A stretch of DNA of 20,583 nucleotides from Alphaproteobacteria bacterium. Lineage in GTDB: Bacteria; Pseudomonadota; Alphaproteobacteria; Rhodobacterales; Rhodobacteraceae. Made by a program: the position numbers and the translations under genes. This document shows positions 14,331-20,583 of the stretch, one piece after another (the first letter of the stretch is position 1; each line of letters begins with the position of its first letter). The stretch spans positions 1-20,583 of the forward strand of contig JAJRUE010000145.1 of NCBI GenBank assembly GCA_024277955.1, in the 5' to 3' direction. The notes under the pieces are model-generated. The model did not search any database, had not been told where the DNA came from, and was given only the letters and a program-made list of their open reading frames with translations.

Positions 14331-14401
14331 GCGCGCCGCGCCGCCGGGCCGCCCCGGCACAGGGCGCGGCACAGGGTGCTGTGCGGAGCTCAGCGCGGGG
14401 C

Positions 14402-14836
14402 TCAGTGCCCCATGATCATGCCTTCCAGCGCGTCCTTTTCCATCGCCAGTTCCGAAAGCCGCGCCTTGACCGCGTCGCCGATGGAAATCAGCCCCACCAT
14501 CTTGCCCGCCTCCATCACCGGCAGGTGGCGGAACCGGCATTCGGTCATCTTGGTCAGCACGTCGACGGCGGTTTCATCGGGCGAACAGGTCGTCAGCCGC
14601 CTGGTCATCAGATCGGAAACCTTCAGCTTCAGGCAGCCGTCGCCGGTTCGGCCCAGTTCGCGCACGATGTCGCGTTCCGACAGGATCCCGACCGGCACGC
14701 CGCCATCGTCGGAAACCACCAGCGAACCGATTCTCTTTTCCGACAGGATCCCGGCGGCCTCGGCAACCGTGAGGTCGGGTTTGACCGTTTCAACGCCCTG
14801 AGCAGATTTGGAACTCAAAATCTGGCTTACAAGCAT
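14402..14836 (-). CDS. Two-CBS-domain protein
   Basis: A 144-residue protein composed of a Bateman pair. CBS1 spans about residues 7-62 (TVAEAAGILSEKRIGSLVVSD, then VPVGILSERDIVREL) and CBS2 about 74-130 (VSDLMTRRLTTCSPDETAVDVL, RFRHLPVMEAGKMVGLISIGD). Such modules bind adenosyl nucleotides such as AMP, ATP or SAM and sense energy state. A short helical tail (AMEKDALEGMIMGH) follows and no catalytic domain is attached, so it acts on a partner not visible here. ATG 14836 is preceded by AGGAG at a suitable distance. Downstream of a LysR gene on the same strand by 40 bp. Confidence 0.92.
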   Translation of the reverse strand: MLVSQILSSKSAQGVETVKPDLTVAEAAGILSEKRIGSLVVSDDGGVPVGILSERDIVRELGRTGDGCLKLKVSDLMTRRLTTCSPDETAVDVLTKMTECRFRHLPVMEAGKMVGLISIGDAVKARLSELAMEKDALEGMIMGH

Positions 14837-14876
14837 GGCGGAATACTCCTGTTTTTGAATCGGTATGACTGCAGGG

Positions 14877-15794
14877 TCACCGCCCTGCCCCCATCGTGTC
14901 AAGCCCGGCCTCGAGCCGGGCGACTTCCTGACGGATGCCGGCGATCACCAGTTCCGCGATCCGGTTGAGCCGTTCCACCTTGCGGTCGTCCTGGTGGCGG
15001 ATCAGATAGAAGCTGCGCCTGAGCCGCAGCTTGTCGGGCAGAACCAGCCGCAGTTCCGGGGCAAAGGCCATGGCGAAGTCGTGCACAAAGCCCACCCCCG
15101 CCCCCTGGCGCATCAAGTTGATCTGCACCGAGACCGAGTTCGAGGCGACATTGATATGTTCGGCCCAGCTTTCTTGCAGGTAGTCCAGCTGCTTGTCAAA
15201 GATCAGATCCGGGATGTAGCCGACGATCCGGTGCCCGGCCAGATCTCTTACATCGTTGATCTTGCTGTTGTTTTCCAGGTAGTCGCGGCTGGCGGCCAGA
15301 TGCAGGTGATAATCGGTGATCTTTTGCACCGTCAGCCGCCCGCTGGCCGGCTGGCTCAGCGCCACGGCCATGTCGGCTTCGCGCTTGGACAGGTTGAAGA
15401 CCCGCGCCAGCGCCACGATCTGCAACTCAAGCTGCGGGTTTTCGGCCGAAATCGCGGCGCAGACCTGCGGCAACAGGTAGTTGGCGCTGCCGTCGGGCGC
15501 ACCGATGCGCACCTGCCCGGTCAGCTGTTCGGTCTGCCCGCCCACCTCTTCGCCGGCCAGCAGGATCGCCTGTTCGGCGCGTTCGGCATGGGCCAGAAAC
15601 CGCTGGCCGGCATCGCTCAGCGCGTAGCCCTGGGGCGACTTGGCGAACAGCCGCGCGCCCAGCCGGTCTTCCAGCCGCGAAACGCGCCGCCCCACCGTCG
15701 CCGCGTCCATTTTCAGCGCCCGCCCGGCGCCGGAAATGCTTTCGGCGCGGGCCACGGCAAGGAAAATGCGCATGTCATCCCAGTGAATCGCCAT
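14877..15794 (-). CDS. LysR-family regulator divergent from mmsA
   Basis: A 305-residue regulator. The winged helix-turn-helix is at about residues 5-64 (DDMRIFLAVARAESISGAGRALKMDAATVGRRVSRLEDRLGARLF). The effector domain follows with VRIGAPDGSANYLLPQVCAA and READMAVALSQP. The gene shares a 100-bp intergenic region with mmsA, holding paired TTGCAA sites, so it is the likely regulator of valine catabolism here. Typical length. Regulation by a pathway metabolite such as methylmalonate semialdehyde or an acyl-CoA is a reasonable guess but not shown. Confidence 0.9.
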   Translation of the reverse strand: MAIHWDDMRIFLAVARAESISGAGRALKMDAATVGRRVSRLEDRLGARLFAKSPQGYALSDAGQRFLAHAERAEQAILLAGEEVGGQTEQLTGQVRIGAPDGSANYLLPQVCAAISAENPQLELQIVALARVFNLSKREADMAVALSQPASGRLTVQKITDYHLHLAASRDYLENNSKINDVRDLAGHRIVGYIPDLIFDKQLDYLQESWAEHINVASNSVSVQINLMRQGAGVGFVHDFAMAFAPELRLVLPDKLRLRRSFYLIRHQDDRKVERLNRIAELVIAGIRQEVARLEAGLDTMGAGR

Positions 15795-15807
15795 CTCTTA
15801 CGCCCAT

Positions 15808-15857
15808 TTTTGCAAAACCCTTTTGGGAAACTCACCCTTTTACAACCAAAATTGCAA
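15808..15857. promoter_or_regulatory. Paired LysR-binding candidates between the LysR gene and mmsA
   Basis: TTTTGCAAAA, a perfect 10-bp palindrome, lies at 15808-15817, and a second TTGCAA core at 15852-15857 is 42 bp further on, about four helical turns. A further imperfect inverted repeat (CCCTTTTGGG) lies between. LysR proteins usually occupy two such sites in divergent promoters. mmsA starts 37 bp after the second core. Confidence 0.5.
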
Positions 15858-15894
15858 GGCTAGACTGCGGCAGGTTTTTTCAGCGGAGGCGATC

Positions 15895-17394
15895 ATGCAA
15901 GAACTCAACCACTTCATCGACGGCAAGAACGTTCCGGGCAGTTCCGGGCGGTTCGGCGATGTCTTCAACCCGGCGACCGGCGAAGTGCAGGCCCGCGTGC
16001 CGCTGGCCTCGGCCGCGGAAACCGAAGCGGCCATCGCCTCGGCCGCCGCCGCGCAACCGGAATGGGGCGCGATGAACCCGCAAAAGCGCGGCCGGGTGAT
16101 GATGGAAATGGTGCGGCTTCTGAACCGCGACATGGACAAGCTGGCCGAAGCGCTGAGCCGCGAACACGGCAAGACCATTCCCGACGCCAAGGGCGACGTG
16201 CAGCGCGGCCTTGAGGTGATCGAATACTGCATCGGCGCGCCGCAGCTGCTCAAGGGCGACTTCACCGATGGCGCCGGCCCCGGCATCGACATGTATTCCA
16301 TGCGTCAGCCGCTGGGCGTGGTGGGCATCATCATGCCGTTCAACTTCCCGGCGATGATGCCGCTGTGGCACATCGGCCCGGCGCTGGCCTGCGGCAATGC
16401 CGCGGTGCTCAAGCCGTCCGAACGCGACCCGTCGGTGCCGCACATGATCGGCGAGCTGTTCCTCGAGGCCGGCCTGCCGGCGGGCGTGCTGCAGGTCGTC
16501 AACGGCGACAAGGAAGCGGTGGACACGATCCTTGACAGCGAGGTGATCCAGGGCGTGTCCTTTGTCGGCTCGACCCCGGTGGCGCAATATATCTATGCGC
16601 GCGCCACGGCGACCGGCAAGCGGGCGCAGTGCTTTGGCGGCGCCAAGAACCACATGATCATCATGCCCGACGCCGACATGGACCAGGCGGCGGATGCGCT
16701 GGTGGGCGCGGGCTACGGCGCGGCGGGCGAACGCTGCATGGCGGTGTCGGTGGCGGTGCCGGTGGGCGAGGAAACCGCTGATCGACTGATCGAGAAACTG
16801 GTGCCCCGGATCGAAAAGCTGCGCGTCGCCCCCTATACCGACGGCGACGACGTGGATTTCGGTCCCGTGGTCACCCGCGAAGCGCAGCAGCGCATCCTGT
16901 CGCTGATCGACAAGGGCGTGGAAGAAGGCGCGAAACTGGTGGTCGACAACCGCGATTTCAAGCTGCAGGGCTATGAAGACGGCTTCTTCGTCGGCCCGCA
17001 TCTCTTTGACCACGTGACGCCCGGGATGGAGATCTACAAGACCGAAATCTTCGGCCCGGTCCTGTCCACGGTGCGCGCGGGCTCCTACGAAGAGGCGCTG
17101 AAACTGGCGATGGACCACGAATACGGCAACGGCACCGCGATCTTTACCCGCGACGGCGACACCGCCCGCGATTTCGCGCATCGGGTGAATATCGGCATGG
17201 TCGGCATCAACGTGCCGATCCCGGTGCCGCTCGCCTATCACACCTTCGGCGGCTGGAAGAAATCCATGTTCGGCGACCTGAACCAGCACGGGCCGGACAG
17301 CTTCCGATTCTACAGCCGCACCAAGACGGTCACCTCGCGCTGGCCCAGCGGCCTCAAGGAAGGCGGCGAGTTCCACTTCAAGGCGATGGACTGA
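15895..17394 (+). CDS. mmsA: CoA-acylating methylmalonate-semialdehyde dehydrogenase
   Basis: A 499-residue aldehyde dehydrogenase that oxidises methylmalonate semialdehyde (and malonate semialdehyde) with NAD+ and CoA to propionyl-CoA (acetyl-CoA) plus CO2, the last step of valine catabolism. Seen here: NPATGE near the N-terminus, VVGIIMPFNFPAMMP with Asn150, FVGSTPVA (223-230) for NAD, GGAKNHMIIMPDADMDQA, and the catalytic Cys281 in AGERCMAVSV. MmsA lacks the usual glutamate general base, consistent with NH around 246-250 (FGGAKNH). The C-terminal YHTFGGWKKSMFGD block is usual for this family. ATG 15895 is preceded by GGAGG; frames upstream belong to the promoter. The LysR gene is divergent. 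Strong family match, length normal. Confidence 0.95.
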   Translation: MQELNHFIDGKNVPGSSGRFGDVFNPATGEVQARVPLASAAETEAAIASAAAAQPEWGAMNPQKRGRVMMEMVRLLNRDMDKLAEALSREHGKTIPDAKGDVQRGLEVIEYCIGAPQLLKGDFTDGAGPGIDMYSMRQPLGVVGIIMPFNFPAMMPLWHIGPALACGNAAVLKPSERDPSVPHMIGELFLEAGLPAGVLQVVNGDKEAVDTILDSEVIQGVSFVGSTPVAQYIYARATATGKRAQCFGGAKNHMIIMPDADMDQAADALVGAGYGAAGERCMAVSVAVPVGEETADRLIEKLVPRIEKLRVAPYTDGDDVDFGPVVTREAQQRILSLIDKGVEEGAKLVVDNRDFKLQGYEDGFFVGPHLFDHVTPGMEIYKTEIFGPVLSTVRAGSYEEALKLAMDHEYGNGTAIFTRDGDTARDFAHRVNIGMVGINVPIPVPLAYHTFGGWKKSMFGDLNQHGPDSFRFYSRTKTVTSRWPSGLKEGGEFHFKAMD

Positions 17395-17414
17395 CCCGGC
17401 GCCAACCAGGCGGA

Positions 17415-17429
17415 GGCCCCTTCGGGGCC
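17415..17429 (+). terminator. Short hairpin after mmsA
   Basis: Stem GGCCCC/GGGGCC with a TTC loop begins 21 bp after the mmsA stop and is followed by A-rich rather than U-rich sequence. It may be a 3'-end stabiliser or a weak terminator. Confidence 0.4.
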
Positions 17430-17463
17430 AAGACAAAAGCAGGGCCGCACTGGCGTGCGACCG

Positions 17464-17533
17464 GCCTCCGGCGGGGATATTTGAAAAAAAGAGAAGAAGG
17501 CTTCTTCTGTCCTTAAATATCCTCGCCGAAGGC
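17464..17533. repeat. Large imperfect inverted repeat with nested stem
   Basis: Outer arms of 19 bp (17464-17482, GCCTCCGGCGGGGATATTT, and 17515-17533) pair with two mismatches. Inside, AGAAGAAG and CTTCTTCT (17492-17499, 17501-17508) form a further stem around one base. The GGCGGGGATATTT core resembles an intergenic sequence I recall as common in Rhodobacteraceae; this should be checked. It sits between mmsA and a terminator. Confidence 0.7.
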
Positions 17534-17562
17534 AATGCGCCCCCGATCGGGGGCGCATTTTT
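17534..17562 (+). terminator. Strong Rho-independent terminator
   Basis: A perfect 26-bp palindrome from AATGCGCCCCCGA to its mirror (17534-17559) is followed by a T-run ending at 17562. With a tetraloop the stem has 11 pairs or more. It isolates mmsA from the carboxylate-amine ligase gene; because it is symmetrical it could also act on the other strand (A-run at the left is absent, so weaker). Confidence 0.85.
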
Positions 17563-17617
17563 CTTGCCCGCCCGCGCGCTTCCTGTTTTTCTGACCGAAA
17601 ACACCGGAGGGCCGTCC

Positions 17618-18751
17618 ATGGCCATCGATGAGCCGCCGTTCACCATCGGGGTCGAGGAAGAGTATCTTCTGGTGGACCGAGAAAGCCTTGAGTTGGCGCG
17701 CGCGCCGGATGCGTTGATGCAGGCCTGCAAGGCCGACCTTCAGGGCCAGGTCAGCCCCGAGTTCCTGCAATGTCAGATCGAGGTCGGGTCCGGCGTCTGC
17801 CGCACCATTGGCGAAGCGCGCGACGATCTGCGCCGGCTGCGCGCCACGGTCGCGCGTCATGCCGCCGATCACGGGCTGGCGCCCATTGCCGCTTCCTGCC
17901 ACCCGTTTGCCGACTGGAAGGACCAGCATCACACCGACCGGGAACGCTACAACGCCCTGCGCAAGGATCTAGGCGGGGTGGCGCGCCGCATGCTGATCTG
18001 CGGCATGCATGTGCACGTGGGGATCGAGGACCGCGACATGCGCATCGACCTGATGAACCAGATGGTCTATTTCCTGCCGCATCTGCTGGCGATGAGCACC
18101 TCTTCGCCGTTCTGGCAGGGCGAGGATACCGGGTTGAATTCCTACCGGCTGACGGTGTTCGACAACCTGCCGCGCACCGGCCTGCCGCCGCGGCTGGACG
18201 GCTGGGGCACGTTCGAACGTTCGGTCAACGCGCTGGTGGATCTGGGGCTGATCGAGGACAGTTCCAAGATCTGGTGGGATCTGCGCCCCTCGGCGCGCTT
18301 TCCCACCATCGAAAGCCGCATCTGCGATGTCTCGCCCCGGCTGGAAAGCACGCTGACGCTGGCGGCGCTGACCCAGTGCATCGCCCGCATGCTCTGGCGG
18401 CTGGCGCGGCGCAACCAGCGCTGGCGCATCTACGATACCTTCCTGATCAACGAAAACCGCTGGCGGGCGCAGCGCTACGGCGTATCCGAGGGGCTGATCG
18501 ACTTCGGCGCCCGCCGGGTCGAACCTTTCGCCCAGCTCGTGGACGAACTGATCGAGCTGGTGGCCGAGGATGCCGAGGCGCTCGGCTGCCGGGCCGAGGT
18601 CGCCGCCGCGCGCGATCTGGTCGCCAACGGAAACGCCGCCGACCGCCAGCGCGCGGTTCTTGACGCGGCGCTTTCGGCCGGAAAGTCGCGCGAGGACGCG
18701 CTGCGTGCTGTGGTCGCGCATCTGGTCGAAGAATTCCACGCCGATCTGTGA
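17618..18751 (+). CDS. ybdK: YbdK-type carboxylate-amine ligase (glutamate-cysteine ligase family 2)
   Basis: A 377-residue ATP-dependent ligase of the GCS2 family. Members form peptide-like amide bonds between a carboxylate and an amine; E. coli YbdK has weak glutamate-cysteine ligase activity. Seen here: FTIGVEEEYLLVD (residues 8-20) at the N-terminus with the metal-binding glutamates, PIAASCHPFADW, CGMHVHVGIED (129-138), and WWDLRPSARFPTIESRICD (219-237) with the conserved ESRICD-like acidic/arginine cluster. Length and order are normal for the family. ATG 17618 is behind CGGAGG; the open frame before it spans the terminator. It is preceded by a strong terminator, so it starts a new transcript. 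The true substrate is unknown; location among valine catabolism genes is unusual. Confidence 0.88.
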   Translation: MAIDEPPFTIGVEEEYLLVDRESLELARAPDALMQACKADLQGQVSPEFLQCQIEVGSGVCRTIGEARDDLRRLRATVARHAADHGLAPIAASCHPFADWKDQHHTDRERYNALRKDLGGVARRMLICGMHVHVGIEDRDMRIDLMNQMVYFLPHLLAMSTSSPFWQGEDTGLNSYRLTVFDNLPRTGLPPRLDGWGTFERSVNALVDLGLIEDSSKIWWDLRPSARFPTIESRICDVSPRLESTLTLAALTQCIARMLWRLARRNQRWRIYDTFLINENRWRAQRYGVSEGLIDFGARRVEPFAQLVDELIELVAEDAEALGCRAEVAAARDLVANGNAADRQRAVLDAALSAGKSREDALRAVVAHLVEEFHADL

Positions 18752-18780
18752 CCCGGCGCGCCGGGCGGCGGGCGTTTCAT

Positions 18781-18810
18781 TTGTATTGTGATTTGCGCGC
18801 CCGGTAATTA
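18781..18810 (+). promoter_or_regulatory. Candidate promoter of the acyl-CoA dehydrogenase gene
   Basis: TTGTAT (18781-18786) and TAATTA (18805-18810) are 18 nt apart in an AT-rich patch that stands out from the GC-rich surroundings, 33 bp before the start codon. Match to consensus is moderate. Confidence 0.4.
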
Positions 18811-18842
18811 AACATATGTTCAATTCCAACGGAGGGCCGCAG

Positions 18843-19988
18843 ATGGATTTCGCGCTGAGTGAGGAACAAACCGCCATTTTCGACATGGCGCGCGCCTTTG
18901 GCGAAGAACATATCGCCCCGCACGCCCGCGCATGGGAAGCCGCCGGCACCATCCCGAAGGATCTGTGGCCGCAGGTGGGCGAGCTGGGCTTTGGCGGGCT
19001 CTATGTCTCCGAGGAAAGCGGCGGCACCGGGCTCAGCCGGCTCGATGCGACGCTGGTGTTCGAGGCGCTTTCGCGCTCCTGCATTTCGGTTGCCGCGTTT
19101 CTTTCGATCCACAACATGTGCCTCGGCATGATCGACAAGTTCGCCAGCCCCGAGATGAAGGCGCGTCTGCTGCCCGATGCGATCGCGCTGAAAACCATCT
19201 TTTCCTACTGCCTGACCGAGCCTGGGTCGGGCTCGGATGCTGCCGCGCTCAAGACCCGGGCCGCGCGCACCGAGCAGGGCTGGTCGCTGACCGGCACCAA
19301 GGCCTTCATCTCGGGCGGCGGCTATTCGGATGCCTATGTGGTGATGGCGCGCACGGGCCAGGACGGGCCGCGCGGGATCTCGGCCTTTGTGGTTCGCGAC
19401 GGGGCCGAGGGCCTGTCCTTTGGCGGGCTGGAAGACAAGATGGGCTGGAAAAGCCAGGAAACCCGGCAGGTGCAGTTCGACGATTGCACCATTCCCGAAG
19501 CGGATTTGCTGGGCGAGGAAGGCAAGGGTTTCAAATACGCGATGGCGGGGCTGGATGGCGGGCGGCTGAACATCTCGGCCTGTGCGCTGGGCGGCGCGCA
19601 GGCGGCGCTGGACGCGACGCTGGCCTATATGGGCGAACGCACGGCCTTCGGGCGCACCATCGACCAGTTCCAGGCGCTGCAGTTTCGCCTTGCCGACATG
19701 GAATGCGACATGCAGGCGGCGCGCACCTTTCTGCGCCAGGCGGCGTGGAAGCTGGACAGGGGCGCGCCGGACGCAACCAAATTTTGCGCCATGGCCAAGC
19801 GGCTGGTGACCGAGACCGCGAGCAAGGTCGCCAACCAGTGCCTGCAGTTGCACGGCGGCTACGGCTATCTGGCGGATTACGGGATCGAAAAGATCGTGCG
19901 CGACATAAGGGTGACGGAAATCCTGGAAGGCACCAACGAGATCATGCGCCTGATCACGGCGCGCGCGCTCCTGGCGGAGCGGGGATGA
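18843..19988 (+). CDS. Acyl-CoA dehydrogenase, probably isobutyryl-CoA dehydrogenase
   Basis: A 381-residue FAD enzyme. It oxidises a short branched acyl-CoA to the 2-enoyl-CoA and passes electrons to ETF; placement with mmsA and 3-hydroxyisobutyryl-CoA hydrolase points to isobutyryl-CoA to methacrylyl-CoA. Motifs: CLTEPGSGSDAAALKT and SLTGTKAFISGG in the middle domain, GMKSQ-like GWKSQETRQVQFDDC, GRTIDQFQALQF, LHGGYGYLADYGIEKIVRDIR, and the catalytic base Glu362 in EILEGTNEIMR. The C-terminal end is as in the short-branched-chain group. ATG 18843 is preceded by GGAGGG; an in-frame ATG at 18816 has no ribosome site and was not chosen. Confidence 0.9.
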   Translation: MDFALSEEQTAIFDMARAFGEEHIAPHARAWEAAGTIPKDLWPQVGELGFGGLYVSEESGGTGLSRLDATLVFEALSRSCISVAAFLSIHNMCLGMIDKFASPEMKARLLPDAIALKTIFSYCLTEPGSGSDAAALKTRAARTEQGWSLTGTKAFISGGGYSDAYVVMARTGQDGPRGISAFVVRDGAEGLSFGGLEDKMGWKSQETRQVQFDDCTIPEADLLGEEGKGFKYAMAGLDGGRLNISACALGGAQAALDATLAYMGERTAFGRTIDQFQALQFRLADMECDMQAARTFLRQAAWKLDRGAPDATKFCAMAKRLVTETASKVANQCLQLHGGYGYLADYGIEKIVRDIRVTEILEGTNEIMRLITARALLAERG

Positions 19989-20014
19989 TCGTCGTCCGCC
20001 ATCTGCAGGGAATC

Positions 20015-20034
20015 GCCCGGCGGCACCGCCGGGC
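20015..20034 (+). repeat. Hairpin after the acyl-CoA dehydrogenase gene
   Basis: Arms GCCCGGCGG and CCGCCGGGC pair perfectly around a CA loop starting 27 bp after the stop. It overlaps by 4 nt the next larger stem (20031-20093), so the two compete for the same bases. Confidence 0.6.
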
Positions 20035-20093
20035 AGCGCCCGACCGCCCCCACGGGCGGGCGCTTCGCTTCCGCCCGCGGTCGCGCGCTGCCC
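20031..20093 (+). repeat. Large structured stem-loop before the hydrolase gene
   Basis: Arms GGGCAGCGC and CGACCGC (20031-20047) pair with GCGGTCG and GCGCTGCCC (20077-20093), leaving a single C-C mismatch; the loop holds a further stem CGGGCGG/CCGCCCG (20053-20059, 20071-20077). TCGTTTTG follows, which could give a weak terminator. The 144-bp gap 19989-20132 is otherwise empty. Confidence 0.7.
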
Positions 20094-20132
20094 TCGTTTT
20101 GCCGCTCCACCCTCTGCAATATGCGTTCTGCC

Positions 20133-20583
20133 ATGACTGACGACATCCACATCCGAAAGACCGGCCGCGCCGGCCGCATCACGCTGAACCGCCCCAAAGC
20201 GCTCAACGCCGTCACCTACGAGATGTGCATGGACATCGAACGCGCCATCGACGCCTGGCGCGACGATGATGACGTAGCGCTGGTGGTGATCGACGCGGTG
20301 GGCGACAAGGCGTTTTCCGCCGGCGGCGACATCGCCGACATGTATCGCACGGCGTCAAACGGCGACTATGACTATGGCCGCAAGTTCTGGGCCGACGAAT
20401 ACCGGATGAACGCCAAGATCTACAATTATTCAAAGCCTTACGTCGCCTTCATGCAGGGCTTTACCATGGGCGGCGGGGTCGGCGTTTCCTGCCACGGCTC
20501 GCACCGGATCGTCGGCGATACCAGCCAGATCGCCATGCCCGAATGCGGCATCGGGCTGGTGCCCGACGTGGGCGGCAGCCTGC
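20133..20583 (+). CDS. 3-hydroxyisobutyryl-CoA hydrolase, N-terminal part (3' end off window)
   Basis: The first 150 residues of an enoyl-CoA hydratase/isomerase (crotonase) superfamily protein of HIBCH type, which hydrolyses 3-hydroxyisobutyryl-CoA to free 3-hydroxyisobutyrate in valine catabolism. Motifs: ITLNRPKALNAVTYEMC, KAFSAGGDIADMYR (first oxyanion-hole segment), GFTMGGGVGVSCHGSHRI (second), and MPECGIGLVPDVGGS with the family's active-site acids (E and D). Full-length proteins are about 345-355 residues, so more than half is missing. ATG 20133 and an in-frame ATG at 20121 both lack a clear ribosome site; I chose the one nearer to the homology. Lies on the same strand as the dehydrogenase, after a structured gap. 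Confidence 0.88.
   Translation, partial: MTDDIHIRKTGRAGRITLNRPKALNAVTYEMCMDIERAIDAWRDDDDVALVVIDAVGDKAFSAGGDIADMYRTASNGDYDYGRKFWADEYRMNAKIYNYSKPYVAFMQGFTMGGGVGVSCHGSHRIVGDTSQIAMPECGIGLVPDVGGSL

Noticed and set aside
15880..17730. 616-codon minus-strand open frame opposite mmsA
   Set aside because: Shadow of a GC-rich gene: histidine/arginine-rich composition, crosses the terminator and the neighbouring start, while mmsA is unmistakable on the plus strand.
18777..20150. 457-codon minus-strand open frame opposite the acyl-CoA dehydrogenase
   Set aside because: Shadow frame with low-complexity composition; the plus strand carries full acyl-CoA dehydrogenase motifs.

Overview
The window is GC-rich, tightly packed and carries no mobile element, CRISPR array, tRNA or rRNA that I can see. 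Gene content (LysR-mmsA pair, valine catabolism genes, dipeptide-type ABC operon feeding a hydantoinase) and the style of the intergenic repeats suggest an alphaproteobacterium, most likely Rhodobacterales/Rhodobacteraceae. That assignment is inference from family knowledge, not from a marker gene.

Region 1 (1-7070, minus strand) is one long operon led by its own regulator. In transcription order it holds an XRE-cupin regulator, a family 5 solute-binding protein, two permeases, two ATPases, a stand-alone GAF protein and the start of a hydantoinase A/oxoprolinase-type enzyme that runs off the left edge. Six of the seven gene junctions overlap (five by 4 nt, one by 8 nt); the only gap, after the binding protein, holds a perfect 9-bp hairpin. 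The regulator's promoter carries two matching sites TTTTA-N7-TAAAA exactly 50 bp apart, one on the start codon. The reading is regulated uptake of a peptide-like or cyclic amide compound followed by its hydrolysis.

Region 2 (7166-9866) starts with a TetR regulator facing a DUF1330 gene across paired operator-like sites. The DUF1330 gene then breaks off, and four gene remnants follow in 2 kb: DUF1330 without its C-terminus, an UgpC/MalK-type ATPase with neither its front half nor its C-terminus, an EamA (DMT) transporter lacking most of its body, and a response regulator joined in frame to the last two helices of another EamA transporter. Reading frames are clean up to the joins, so either recent deletions or an assembly artefact is possible. 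A fifth truncated gene (DUF4386) lies at 12.2-12.7 kb.

Region 3 (9960-14836) is mixed: an alpha/beta hydrolase and a zinc-less MDR oxidoreductase in one small operon, the DUF4386 remnant, a LysR regulator, coaD (coenzyme A synthesis) and a two-CBS-domain protein.

Region 4 (14877-20583) is mainly branched-chain (valine) catabolism: a LysR regulator divergent from mmsA (methylmalonate-semialdehyde dehydrogenase), a YbdK-type carboxylate-amine ligase, an isobutyryl-CoA-type acyl-CoA dehydrogenase, and a 3-hydroxyisobutyryl-CoA hydrolase cut by the right edge. Elaborate stem-loop elements sit after mmsA and between the last two genes.
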